This document shows positions 1 to 8,420 of a DNA stretch of 64,000 nucleotides, piece after piece. The stretch covers positions 196,854-260,853 of the forward strand of contig JAHELC010000001.1 of NCBI GenBank assembly GCA_024644405.1, written 5' to 3'. A program made the position numbers and the translations under genes. Position 1 is the first letter of the stretch. Each line of letters starts with the position of its first letter. The stretch is from Nitrospinaceae bacterium. Its GTDB lineage: Bacteria; Nitrospinota; Nitrospinia; Nitrospinales; Nitrospinaceae. Below the pieces are notes generated by a model. The model searched no databases and was not told the DNA's origin. It saw only the letters and a list, made by a program, of their open reading frames with translations.

Positions 1-180
1 GTATTGGGAACCTGACCGCATGGGATTGTTACGAATCGGTTTGTATTCGACATGGCCCAGCGGCATCACCTCGGCAATGGGAGCCCACGCTTCCCCGCCC
101 TCCTTCAAGGCCTGCTTCACGCGGGACAACAGTTCCCGGGGATCCATCAACTCGTAGGTATAACTGCGGGATCGTTTCAT
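1..180 (-). CDS. N-terminal part of an unidentified protein, cut by the window edge
   Basis: An ATG at 180 opens a frame that stays open to base 1, giving 60 residues that begin MKRSRSYTYELMDPRELL. It has no stop inside the window, so this is the start of a longer gene. It lies 12 bases downstream of the methyltransferase gene on the same strand, so the two are probably co-transcribed. The visible part is charged and helical, with no signal peptide or membrane segment. I do not recognise the family. Confidence 0.55.
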   Translation of the reverse strand, partial: MKRSRSYTYELMDPRELLSRVKQALKEGGEAWAPIAEVMPLGHVEYKPIRNNPMRSGSQY

Positions 181-192
181 GGAATGATCAAT

Positions 193-1038
193 TCAGTCTG
201 CCCACGGCACCGCGCGCAATGCCAGGAATAAGGGAATTTCCTGCCGCGCCCGATTTTCCGCTTTCGCACGCCTGCCCGGCTCGCTGGTCTTATGGGATGT
301 CCACTCTTCCAATCCGTCCACACACAAACCGGCCTCGGTCAACGCCTGAAAATAACTCTGTAAAGGACGGTGGTAGGTCACGGTAAAAGACTGGGATTGC
401 GCAAAGGGCGGCGTCAGGATAGGAATGGCCGATTCGGAACCGTACAAATCCACCCGGCGGTATTGAATTTTTTTCTGCTCGTCCCAACCCCAATGCGTTT
501 GCCGGGGAATCCGAAAACAGGGGTGCGTCGTGACCATCACAAAACGTCCCCCCGGCTTCAACCACCGTTTTACATTGCGCATGACGGGAAGGAGGGATTC
601 GATATTTTGAAGCGCCAGCAGGCAGACCACCGCATCGAAGGTCTTCCCCTGGAGCGCCTGGGGAGCCTGCGCATCCGCGTGTTCGAAGCGGAGAGAGGAA
701 TCCGACCGGGATTGCGCAAATCGAATCATCTCTTCCGAGGTGTCGAGTCCGGTCACCTTCATCTTTCGCTGGGAAAGATACCGGGAATACACCCCCTGCC
801 CGCAGGCCAGGTCCAAAACCGCATCGCCCTTCTTAAGCTGCATCAACTGCAACGCACCGGGAAAAATAACCGCTTTCTGGTACTCGCTGCCCTTCAATCC
901 GACCAAAGCGTCATACCATTGCGCTGCCTGGTCCCACACGGCGGAAGGCTTTTTCGATGCCGGTTTCCCTGTGCGCGGTGAAGTCTTTTTCGATTTCCCG
1001 GACGGGCGGGTCTTTTTTGTTTTCATGTTCCGGCTCAT
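193..1038 (-). CDS. Class I SAM-dependent methyltransferase
   Basis: This 281-residue protein has the Rossmann-type methyltransferase signature. Motif I is VLDLACGQGVYSRYL, an acidic motif II (TGLDTSEEMI) follows, and the post-motif FDAVVCLLALQNIE and LKPGGRFVMVTTHP come later. The first 30 residues are rich in Lys, Arg, Ser and Pro and are probably disordered. An alternative ATG at residue 5 is possible. The chain ends in a basic segment and IPLFLALRAV. The substrate cannot be read from the sequence. The compact fold and the HP..R element after strand 5 resemble small-molecule methyltransferases of the UbiE/Methyltransf_11 type, so 'small molecule' is more likely than RNA or protein. Confidence 0.8.
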   Translation of the reverse strand: MSRNMKTKKTRPSGKSKKTSPRTGKPASKKPSAVWDQAAQWYDALVGLKGSEYQKAVIFPGALQLMQLKKGDAVLDLACGQGVYSRYLSQRKMKVTGLDTSEEMIRFAQSRSDSSLRFEHADAQAPQALQGKTFDAVVCLLALQNIESLLPVMRNVKRWLKPGGRFVMVTTHPCFRIPRQTHWGWDEQKKIQYRRVDLYGSESAIPILTPPFAQSQSFTVTYHRPLQSYFQALTEAGLCVDGLEEWTSHKTSEPGRRAKAENRARQEIPLFLALRAVPWAD

Positions 1039-1058
1039 TCTGTTTTCACAAGTAGACC

Positions 1059-1087
1059 TTGCCCTATCGGGAAGGACACCGTATAAT
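1059..1087 (+). promoter_or_regulatory. Sigma-70-type promoter for the 1148 lipoprotein gene
   Basis: TTGCCC at 1059-1064 and TATAAT at 1082-1087 are separated by 17 bases. The predicted start, near 1094, lies about 50 bases before the lipoprotein ATG. The site sits in the divergent gap with the methyltransferase gene. Confidence 0.6.
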
Positions 1088-1147
1088 TTTGTAAGTTATT
1101 TCGCCTGAATCGATTCCGCCGACAATCTTACCACACGAGGACTTTCC

Positions 1148-1618
1148 ATGAGTAGCAACAAACACTTTCTAAAAAACTGGATCGCAGCAATCTGGATCGC
1201 CGTGTCGCTGACCCTGGTCTGGGGATGCGCGACCACGACTGAAAAAAATCTTGAGCGCCTGGACAAAACTCTCCGTATCTACAATAATGCGTTTGAAAGC
1301 AAGGCCGAAAGCGGAGGTTCGTCCTACGTATTAAACGATTACCGGATGGACTACCTGCTGAAATACGGTGAAATCCAGGGCCGGGTTTCATTTCTAGAGG
1401 CCCAGACACTCAATATCGCTTACTTCAAGGGTGGCAAACCATTGGAAATCAGCGCAGAAGACCCCGAAGGTGAAATCGATGAAGCGGTGATTACCATGCG
1501 GTACAAGGTGACCGTCTCTCCCAGCAACCGGTTGAAAACCTTTATTCACGAGCAACACTGGAAACTCGATGGTGAAACCTGGCAGCTGGAACCCAACTTG
1601 AAACCGTTCCTCAATTGA
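1148..1618 (+). CDS. Small lipoprotein of unknown function
   Basis: The 156-residue product starts with a basic n-region (KHFLKNW), a hydrophobic stretch and the Cys of LTLVWGCATTT. This looks like a lipoprotein signal with Cys 27 as the lipidation site, although Trp at -2 is unusual for a lipobox. The mature part is about 130 residues, with alternating short strands near the C-terminus (AVITMRYKVTV, HEQHWKLDGETWQLEP). That pattern resembles small periplasmic NTF2-like or cystatin-like folds, but no family was recognised. A good promoter precedes it. It converges with sfsA, 10 bases away. Confidence 0.7.
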   Translation: MSSNKHFLKNWIAAIWIAVSLTLVWGCATTTEKNLERLDKTLRIYNNAFESKAESGGSSYVLNDYRMDYLLKYGEIQGRVSFLEAQTLNIAYFKGGKPLEISAEDPEGEIDEAVITMRYKVTVSPSNRLKTFIHEQHWKLDGETWQLEPNLKPFLN

Positions 1619-1628
1619 TCTTTCAGGC

Positions 1629-2318
1629 TCACAGAACCACTTCAACCGGATCGTTCAGGTTCACCGCCGATGCCGTCACCTTGCAGTTGATTCCGTAAAG
1701 CTCCACTCCCGCCCGTTTGGCTTCCCGCAACCGCTCGCCGAACTCAGGATCAATGGCATCATTGGAGGTGATCGATCGGGTATCGGATCTCTGGGAAACG
1801 AACACCACCGCCGCCCGGTTTCCTTTGCGTTTCAGTTCAGTTAACTCCTCGACATGCCTGCGGCCCCGTTCGGTCGGCGCGTCTGGAAATTTTCCCACCG
1901 TCTGCTCCACCAGGCTCACGGACTTGACCTCAACCCACATGGGGCCGTCTGAAAAGTTCAGTTGAAAATCAAACCGGCTGTGACCCACCTTGACCTCGGA
2001 AGAAAAATCAACGTAACCGGAAAACCCGGGCAAGGCACGGTTCGCCAGGGCGTCCCCCACCAGACGATTGGCGAACACCGGAAACACCGAAACCCAGATA
2101 CGCCCGTGTTTTACCAAAGCCAGGGTGTAATCGGTCTTTCGCTTCGCACCGGGGTTGTGAATGAGTCGGACGCGGCGTTGGGGAATCATCAATCCGGGCA
2201 ACCGGCCGGGATCCGGAACGTGCGCGGAAACCTGTTTCCCATCAATTTCGACATGGGCCAGATAACGGTTGGGCCGCTCGAGAAAAATTCCATCAACCAC
2301 CCGTTCGCCCAGTTTCAT
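1629..2318 (-). CDS. sfsA: SfsA family DNA/RNA nuclease-like protein
   Basis: The 229-residue product matches the SfsA family (sugar fermentation stimulation protein) over its length. It has an N-terminal OB-like part (FLERPNRYLAHVEI, HVPDPGRLPGL), then a PD-(D/E)XK-like core with SRFDFQL and MWVEVKSVSL, and the family motif HVEELTELKRKG. The C-terminal part contains VNRNDP-like residues. The ATG at 2318 is preferred over an in-frame TTG at 2330 because family members start close to this point. The gene follows nuoM by about 65 bases on the same strand and may be read from the nuo operon. The biochemical role of SfsA is poorly defined. Confidence 0.9.
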   Translation of the reverse strand: MKLGERVVDGIFLERPNRYLAHVEIDGKQVSAHVPDPGRLPGLMIPQRRVRLIHNPGAKRKTDYTLALVKHGRIWVSVFPVFANRLVGDALANRALPGFSGYVDFSSEVKVGHSRFDFQLNFSDGPMWVEVKSVSLVEQTVGKFPDAPTERGRRHVEELTELKRKGNRAAVVFVSQRSDTRSITSNDAIDPEFGERLREAKRAGVELYGINCKVTASAVNLNDPVEVVL

Positions 2319-2384
2319 GGTTGGATTCAATTCAAGATAAAAAGGAAAGGTTTAAAGATTTAACTGTTTACTGCAGCGGCGATT

Positions 2385-3923
2385 TTAATGGCCGCCCCCA
2401 TGACCGGAATCCGCATCCAGACTTTTATATTTCTTTTCCATATGCAGAACATGATCCACCGCAGGCGATACCCGGTCGACAATGCCCTTGGGATACAATC
2501 CGATCATAACCACCAGGATGCAGGCTGGAACCAGCAAGCCTATCTCCCTCCGGTCCAGGTCTTTGACGTTGTCATGCATCTCCTCCACCGGCTCCTGCAT
2601 GGCGCCCTGAAACATGAAGAGCATGTAGATCGAAGCAAAAACGATGGCCAACCCTGCAGCCAAAACAAACAGTCCGGCCATCCCTGCCAGCAGGTGCGAA
2701 CCCCACACCCCCATGAGAATCAGGAACTCACCGACAAACCCGTTCAAACCAGGCATGCCCAGCGCCGCCAAGGTGATGAGCATGAACATGGCGTAAAGCA
2801 CCGGCATCGGTTTTTTCAATCCGCGGAATTTATCCAGCTGGCGCGTTCCCAAACGGGTTTCAAGAATTCCGACAATAATAAACAGAGCGGAGGCGATAAT
2901 GCCGTGGTTGACCATTTGCAACACACTGCCTTCCACACCCTGGCCATTGAAGGCGAAAATTCCGAGAGCGATGAATCCCAGATGGCTGATGCTGGAATAA
3001 GCCACCAATGCTTTGAGATCCCTCTGCGCCACCGCAATCCACGCGCCATAAACGATACCCCCGGCAGCGGCGGTGCCGATCCACAATCCCCAGTCGGCGA
3101 TGGTTTCGGGAAACAGCGGCAGGCAAAACCGGATCAACCCATACGCCCCGGCTTTGGACATGGCCCCGGTGATCAGAATCAACGCCGGAATCGGGCAGGA
3201 AACGTAAGCGTGCGGCAACCAGCTGTGAAACGGAAAAATGGGAATCTTGATCGCGAACGCCATGAAGAAACAGACAAACATATAAAACTGAATGTCCGCC
3301 GGCATCTGTGTCTGCAACAGGGTGGGAATATCGAAGGTCAGGGTTTGCGTCAAATCATAATGAACGACCGTGACCCAGATAATGCCGACCAGCATCAGGA
3401 GACTGCCCACCAGCGTATAAATGACAAATTTGGTGGTGGCGTAGACCTTGTTGCCTTCGCCCCAGAAACCGATCAGGAAATACGCAGGCACCAGCATCAA
3501 TTCCCAGAACACGTAAAACAAAATGGAATCCATCGCCACGAATACGCCCAGGGTTCCGCTTTCAAGTATCAGAATCAGCGCGAGAAAATATTGCAGGTTT
3601 TTCTTCTGGCCACGTGAAAAGTATACCGCCAGCACACCCAACAGTGATGTCAACACCACCAGCCACAAACTGATGCCGTCGACGCCCACCTTGTAATAAA
3701 TATGCAGCATCGACACCCACTCGACGGACTGCACAAACTGCATCCCGTGATGGTGGGAATCGAACCGTACCAGAAGAACCATCGCTCCCAAAAAAGTGAG
3801 GAGGCTCGCCCCACCGGCGATCCCGATGACCATTCCATTTTTATCCCCGGCCAACTTCATCATCATAATGACGATGGCCGCGAACAACGGAAGGAAAACA
3901 ATGCCTGTTAAAATGAAATCCAT
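2385..3923 (-). CDS. nuoM: NADH:quinone oxidoreductase subunit M (antiporter-like)
   Basis: This 512-residue polytopic protein (about 14 helices) is one of the three proton-pumping, Mrp-antiporter-like subunits of the complex I membrane arm. The frame continues upstream into nuoL, but the ATG at 3923 (MDFILTGIVFLPL) gives the usual length and lies 8 bases after the nuoL stop. The conserved helix 7-8 region reads HSWLPHAYVSCPIPAL, then MSKAGAYGLIRF. The pumping Lys is kept, but the usual Asp of WLPDAH is His. The chain ends in a His/Gly-rich tail. It is the last nuo gene of the operon. Confidence 0.95.
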   Translation of the reverse strand: MDFILTGIVFLPLFAAIVIMMMKLAGDKNGMVIGIAGGASLLTFLGAMVLLVRFDSHHHGMQFVQSVEWVSMLHIYYKVGVDGISLWLVVLTSLLGVLAVYFSRGQKKNLQYFLALILILESGTLGVFVAMDSILFYVFWELMLVPAYFLIGFWGEGNKVYATTKFVIYTLVGSLLMLVGIIWVTVVHYDLTQTLTFDIPTLLQTQMPADIQFYMFVCFFMAFAIKIPIFPFHSWLPHAYVSCPIPALILITGAMSKAGAYGLIRFCLPLFPETIADWGLWIGTAAAGGIVYGAWIAVAQRDLKALVAYSSISHLGFIALGIFAFNGQGVEGSVLQMVNHGIIASALFIIVGILETRLGTRQLDKFRGLKKPMPVLYAMFMLITLAALGMPGLNGFVGEFLILMGVWGSHLLAGMAGLFVLAAGLAIVFASIYMLFMFQGAMQEPVEEMHDNVKDLDRREIGLLVPACILVVMIGLYPKGIVDRVSPAVDHVLHMEKKYKSLDADSGHGGGH

Positions 3924-3931
3924 TGACGGTG

Positions 3932-5803
3932 TCACATGAAAATTACAAATAATAATACAGTCACCATGCCTGCAACCATGTTCAGGGCATAAAGTCGAAC
4001 CTTGCCGGACTGCCAAAAACTGATACCGCGGCTCACTTCACGTACCTGTCTGCCCACCTCGTCGACGGAAAAGTCGATACCCAGTTTCTCCGCCCGCTCT
4101 TCCATGAACTTTCCAATGCCTTTCACCGGCTTCACGATCAGGAAATCGTATATTTCATCCACATAATATTTATTGAACAACGCCTCGTAAATCGGCGCCA
4201 GCATCTGCTTGGCGAACGCCAGCTGGTCCTTACCCGTCATGTAAATCGCCACAGCAGTGAGGATTCCCCCCAGAGCCGCCGCCACCGCGATGATCTCCAG
4301 CATGGCGTCATCGTGATGCACCGGCAACGCCCCGCCGAATACCGGCGACAGAAAATCGTGGGCCCAGGGTCCCAGAAAACCGCCCAGCAGGGATAAACCC
4401 GCCAGCACCATCAAGGGCGCGGTCATCACCATGGGAGATTCGTGCGGGTGCGCCTCCGGCGTCCTGGACTGTCCCATGAAGGTGTAGAAAAACAGCCGGA
4501 AGGTATAAAATCCGGTCATCCCGACCGCGACGATGGCCAGTCCCCAGAACACGAAGTTTCCGTATTGACCGTGGTAGGCGTTCATGACGATTTCTTCTTT
4601 ACTGAAGAAACCGGCGGTCAGCGGAAACCCCGCCAGAGCGAGAGCCGCAATCAAAAACGTAATAAACGTAATCGGCATCGCGTAGCGCAGTCCCCCCATT
4701 TTACGGATGTCCTGTTCGTCCTTCATGCCGTGAATCACGCTTCCGGCGCCGAGGAACAACAGTGCCTTGAAAAACGCGTGTGTCATCAGGTGAAACATGC
4801 CGACACTGAACACTCCCACGCCAACCGCCAGGAACATAAAACCGATCTGGCTCATGGTGGAGTACGCGATGACCCGCTTGATATCGTATTGCACCATGCC
4901 GATGGACCCGGCGAACAGTGCGGTAATCACCCCGACCGCCGCAATCAGGTACATCGTGAACGGCGCCATCGTGAACAGTGCGTTGCACCGCGCCACCAGG
5001 TAAACGCCGGCGGTCACCATGGTGGCCGCGTGGATGAGTGCGCTAACCGGGGTCGGGCCTTCCATCGCGTCCGGAAGCCAGGTATGGAGCGGTATCTGCG
5101 CCGATTTGGCAAACGCTCCCACCAACAGGAGAAAGGTGATCAATAGAATCGAATCGTCGTTCGGAAAAAAAGCGGTCGGCGCGGCTTTGAACACGTCCAC
5201 ATAATTGAGAGTGCCGAATTGTTCAAAAATCATAAAAGCGGCGATCACCATGCCCACGTCGCCGATGACGTTCATCACAAATGCCTTGCGTGCCGCCAGC
5301 ACGGCACTTTTCTTTTCCGTCCAGAACCCGATGAGCAGGTACGACGCCAAACCCACCAGCGCCCAGCCGACGATCAGGAAAAAGAAATCCGCCGCCAACA
5401 CCAACAGCGACATGGCAAAAATAAACAGGTTCATGTAAGCGAAGAAGCGTCGGAATTCCTTGTCATGATGCATGTAACCGATGGAGTAGACATGAATAAG
5501 GCATCCCACTCCCGTCACCACCAGCAGCATGAACACGGACAAGGGATCGACCAGGATCGAAAGATTCAGACTGAACCCTTCCGACACGACCCACGGGTAA
5601 AGGGTTTGGATGTGATTCAGCCGGTCAGCGGGGTTTTCCGTATAGAGTTGGGCCAGCATGAGCAGGGTCACGAGAAATGCACCCCCCACCGTCGCGCAGG
5701 CGAACCACCCGGCAATAAACTTGGGCATGCGGTTCCCGAACCAGGACAGGACAAGAAATCCCGCCAACGGCAGAAACAATATGAGCCAACTCAATGAGTA
5801 CAA
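3932..5803 (-). CDS. nuoL: NADH:quinone oxidoreductase subunit L (antiporter-like)
   Basis: The 623-residue distal antiporter-like subunit of complex I has the N-terminal NADH_oxid_5 segment (YSIGYMHHDKEFRRFFAYM). The central proton-channel motif is HTWLPDAMEGPTPVSALIHA, and the long C-terminal extension includes the amphipathic lateral helix region (about residues 510-570). The start appears to be a TTG at 5803. It has a good ribosome site, AAAGGG, 8 bases upstream, which overlaps the end of nuoK. No in-frame ATG lies near. It is transcribed between nuoK and nuoM. Confidence 0.95.
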   Translation of the reverse strand: MYSLSWLILFLPLAGFLVLSWFGNRMPKFIAGWFACATVGGAFLVTLLMLAQLYTENPADRLNHIQTLYPWVVSEGFSLNLSILVDPLSVFMLLVVTGVGCLIHVYSIGYMHHDKEFRRFFAYMNLFIFAMSLLVLAADFFFLIVGWALVGLASYLLIGFWTEKKSAVLAARKAFVMNVIGDVGMVIAAFMIFEQFGTLNYVDVFKAAPTAFFPNDDSILLITFLLLVGAFAKSAQIPLHTWLPDAMEGPTPVSALIHAATMVTAGVYLVARCNALFTMAPFTMYLIAAVGVITALFAGSIGMVQYDIKRVIAYSTMSQIGFMFLAVGVGVFSVGMFHLMTHAFFKALLFLGAGSVIHGMKDEQDIRKMGGLRYAMPITFITFLIAALALAGFPLTAGFFSKEEIVMNAYHGQYGNFVFWGLAIVAVGMTGFYTFRLFFYTFMGQSRTPEAHPHESPMVMTAPLMVLAGLSLLGGFLGPWAHDFLSPVFGGALPVHHDDAMLEIIAVAAALGGILTAVAIYMTGKDQLAFAKQMLAPIYEALFNKYYVDEIYDFLIVKPVKGIGKFMEERAEKLGIDFSVDEVGRQVREVSRGISFWQSGKVRLYALNMVAGMVTVLLFVIFM

Positions 5804-5808
5804 GCCGA

Positions 5809-6114
5809 TTACCCTTTCAGTGTATTGATATGGTCCACATCCAGCTCGTGCCGGGTGCGGAAAATAGTCAAAATGATGGCGAGGCCGACCACCACCTCCG
5901 CCGCGGCCACGGTCATGATGATGAGTGCAAAGATTTGCCCGTCCAGCGAATTCAAAAAACTCGAGTAGCCGACCAACAGAAAATTCACCGCATTCAGCAT
6001 CAGCTCAACGGACATGAACATGACCAGCGGGTTTTTACGGATGACAAACCCCACCGCCCCGATCGAAAAAACCGCCGCACTGACAAACAATACAAATTCG
6101 CTTCCCATGATCAT
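5809..6114 (-). CDS. nuoK: NADH:quinone oxidoreductase subunit K
   Basis: This 101-residue subunit has three membrane helices ([57 protein letters not shown]). The conserved Glu of [11 protein letters not shown] in helix 2 and Glu of AAAEVVVG in helix 3 are the buried carboxylates of the E-channel in complex I. The length is normal. The ATG at 6114 overlaps the nuoJ stop (ATGA), so translation is coupled; a second ATG two codons later is also possible. Confidence 0.96.
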   Translation of the reverse strand: MIMGSEFVLFVSAAVFSIGAVGFVIRKNPLVMFMSVELMLNAVNFLLVGYSSFLNSLDGQIFALIIMTVAAAEVVVGLAIILTIFRTRHELDVDHINTLKG

Positions 6115-6701
6115 GTCCTCGTGCGTTTTCTTAAGGGTTTATAGGTAAACTTCGCCAGGCTGATGATCCCCACGGCGGCCACCAGCAACAGCAGAGATGC
6201 CAGCTCGAACGGAATGATATGATTGGAAAACAGCTCGATGCCGATCGCCTTGGCGCTTCCCACCTGCTGCACCACTTCCGGCGTCGCCTGCCCTTGCACC
6301 GGCTGGGTTTCTCCCACGGCCATAGTCAACAGCAACTCACAAAACAAAAGCCCGACAAAACCCAACCCCATCAAGTTCTGGAAAGACAAATCCCGCGGTT
6401 CCTTCCTGGCACCCAACAGCGCAATGATAAACAGGAACAGGATCATCACCGCCCCGGCGTACACGACCACCTGCACAACCGCCAGGAACTCGGCATTGAA
6501 CAGAAGAAACAACAAGGCAAGGCACACCATGTTGCCGATCAGGTACAGCGCGCTGTAAATGGGAGTGGCGCAGAGGATGACCCCGAGGCTGGCCAGAATC
6601 GCTGTCATGCCGACAATGAACACGAGGCTCTGTTGAAACAGGCCAAAGACCGTCTCGCGATCCAGGTTGAATGATAATAATTGATCCAGAAATTCCATCA
6701 T
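6111..6701 (-). CDS. nuoJ: NADH:quinone oxidoreductase subunit J
   Basis: This 196-residue protein has five predicted membrane helices. The family signature is [23 protein letters not shown]; the flexible helix 3 and its Tyr ([11 protein letters not shown]) are typical of NuoJ/ND6. A hydrophilic loop at about residues 130-150 precedes the last helix. Two adjacent ATG codons open the frame (6701 and 6698). Unlike the other nuo junctions, 161 bases separate it from nuoI. Confidence 0.95.
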   Translation of the reverse strand: MMEFLDQLLSFNLDRETVFGLFQQSLVFIVGMTAILASLGVILCATPIYSALYLIGNMVCLALLFLLFNAEFLAVVQVVVYAGAVMILFLFIIALLGARKEPRDLSFQNLMGLGFVGLLFCELLLTMAVGETQPVQGQATPEVVQQVGSAKAIGIELFSNHIIPFELASLLLLVAAVGIISLAKFTYKPLRKRTRT

Positions 6702-6862
6702 GTGTCCACTCTCTTCTCCACACCCGGCAAACCGCCGGCTTCAAACGCAAAAACTCCCACCCTGTCCGGTTCCGCACGGCTTTCGCGAAACTCCTGTATA
6801 TTCGTCCCGGCAGAAATCTCACTGCCGTTTCTTGTACCTTTTAAGGAAAAGAAGGTGCAGCG
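6702..6862 (-). other. 161-base spacer inside the nuo operon
   Basis: Most nuo genes here overlap or lie within 25 bases of each other, but nuoI and nuoJ are 161 bases apart. The spacer holds no convincing gene. On the transcribed strand it can form a hairpin with a perfect 6-base stem (6808-6813 with 6822-6827) and a second small CCGGC/GCCGG stem near 6729-6740. Neither is followed by a U-run. I see no clear internal promoter. It could set the ratio of peripheral-arm to membrane-arm subunits through RNA processing; this is inference. Confidence 0.4.
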
Positions 6863-7360
6863 TTATTGTTTGTTCACGATTTTCGTGTTGCCCAGAAAAT
6901 TCACGCTGAACTGGTTCGGCTCGGGATAGACCAGAAGATCTCCCTTGGTCGCAATATATGTTTTCCGATCGTAATCGGCGAGCTCGTAATGCTCCCGCAG
7001 GACCACCGCATCCACCGGACACGCCTCCTCGCAATACCCGCAGTAAATGCAACGCAGGAGGTTGATCTCGTACACCTCCGCGTAACGTTCCCCCTTGGAC
7101 ACAGGGTTGTTGGGATCGTTCTCCGCCGAAACCACGTGGATACAATTTACCGGACAGTTAATGGAACACAGACTGCACCCGATGCACTTCTCCAAACCCT
7201 CTTCATCCCGGTTCAGGAAATGGCGCCCGCGATAGCGTTCCGGCATCACCCGTTTATGTTCCGGATACTGGAAGGTCACCGGCTTCGACAGCATATTCTT
7301 GAAAGTGACGCCCATCCCCACCAGCAGGTTGTACGCCCCTTTGATCACAGCTTGTATCAT
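6863..7360 (-). CDS. nuoI: NADH:quinone oxidoreductase subunit I (2[4Fe-4S] ferredoxin-like)
   Basis: The 165-residue peripheral-arm subunit carries two canonical [4Fe-4S] motifs, CIGCSLCSINCPVNCI and CIYCGYCEEACPVDAV, which hold clusters N6a and N6b between NuoG and NuoB. The preceding PERYRGRHFLNRDEEG is the usual NuoI lead-in, and an N-terminal amphipathic helix would contact the membrane arm. The C-terminus (LLVYPEPNQFSV) is a little longer than in enterobacteria. The ATG is at 7360, and the nuoH stop lies 10 bases upstream. Confidence 0.96.
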   Translation of the reverse strand: MIQAVIKGAYNLLVGMGVTFKNMLSKPVTFQYPEHKRVMPERYRGRHFLNRDEEGLEKCIGCSLCSINCPVNCIHVVSAENDPNNPVSKGERYAEVYEINLLRCIYCGYCEEACPVDAVVLREHYELADYDRKTYIATKGDLLVYPEPNQFSVNFLGNTKIVNKQ

Positions 7361-7370
7361 AAAATTTACC

Positions 7371-8396
7371 TCAGGCGGTTATGGAGTACACCTTGACCGC
7401 ACTATAAAACAGCATAACGACCAGGGACAACGGCAGGAGAAATTTCCACCCGAACGTCATCAACCGGTCATACCGGATACGGGGAAACGTCGACCGCAAC
7501 CAGATGAACACACATAACAGTAAAAACACCTTGAACGCGAATACCAGAATGGGAATATCCAGACCGATATAGGAATTCCACCCGCCCAGAAACAGGACCG
7601 TAATCAGGGCGCTCATGGTGATCATGTTGACATACTCGCCCATGAAGAACATGGCGAACTTCATTCCCGAATACTCGGTGAAAAATCCTGCGACCAGCTC
7701 CTGCTCCGCTTCCGGCAAATCGAACGGCGCCCGGTTGGTTTCCGCCACGCCGGCAATAAAAAACAATACGAACGCCGGGAACAGGGGAATCGCGTAAGGC
7801 AACTCACTCTGGCTTTTCACGATTTCGTACAAGTTGAGCGACCCGCTCATGATCACCACGCACAAGGCTGCCAGGCCAAGCGTCAATTCGTAACTGATCA
7901 TCTGCGCCGAGGAACGCAAACCGCCCATCAGCGAATATTTGTTGTTCGACGAAAACCCCGCGATGACGATCCCGTAAATGCCCATCGACGAAATGGCGAA
8001 GATAAACAGCAGGCCGATGTTGAGGTTCGCACCCCACAACCCGATGCTCTGCCCCCCCACTTCAAACGGTTCACCGAACGGAATCGCGGAAAACGCCACG
8101 ATCGCCGTGAACACCACTATGGCCGGAGCCAGATAGAACAAAAACTTGTCCGCCGAACTCTGGACGATATTTTCCTTGAACAGCAGTTTCACGGCATCGG
8201 CTATCGCCTGGCCCAATCCCAACGGTCCCACGCGGTTGGGTCCGAGACGCACCTGGAACCGGCCCATCAGCCGCCGCTCCAGCCAGACCAGCAACGGCAC
8301 TGTCGACAACAACCCGACCGCGATGATCACCGCCTTCACCACACCGATGATCAGCCACCAGTACGGGTCCAGAAAATTGAGAATATCGTCGATCAA
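7371..8396 (-). CDS. nuoH: NADH:quinone oxidoreductase subunit H
   Basis: The 341-residue, eight-helix subunit forms the quinone site and links the peripheral and membrane arms. It shows the family blocks LVWLERRLMGRFQVRLGPNR, GFSSNNKYSLMGGLR, RAPFDLPEAEQELVAGF and EYSGMKFAMFF, with the acidic quinone-channel loop residues present. The start is a TTG at 8396. Its ribosome site is strong (AAAGGGG, 5 bases upstream) and no in-frame ATG lies nearby. The nuoG stop lies 24 bases upstream. Confidence 0.96.
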   Translation of the reverse strand: MIDDILNFLDPYWWLIIGVVKAVIIAVGLLSTVPLLVWLERRLMGRFQVRLGPNRVGPLGLGQAIADAVKLLFKENIVQSSADKFLFYLAPAIVVFTAIVAFSAIPFGEPFEVGGQSIGLWGANLNIGLLFIFAISSMGIYGIVIAGFSSNNKYSLMGGLRSSAQMISYELTLGLAALCVVIMSGSLNLYEIVKSQSELPYAIPLFPAFVLFFIAGVAETNRAPFDLPEAEQELVAGFFTEYSGMKFAMFFMGEYVNMITMSALITVLFLGGWNSYIGLDIPILVFAFKVFLLLCVFIWLRSTFPRIRYDRLMTFGWKFLLPLSLVVMLFYSAVKVYSITA

Positions 8397-8420
8397 TGCA
8401 ACCCCTTTCGAACTCCGGAA

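Noticed and set aside
2388-3617. 409-codon plus-strand open frame
   Set aside because: It is antisense to nuoM, very rich in His/Gln/Arg, and has no domain.
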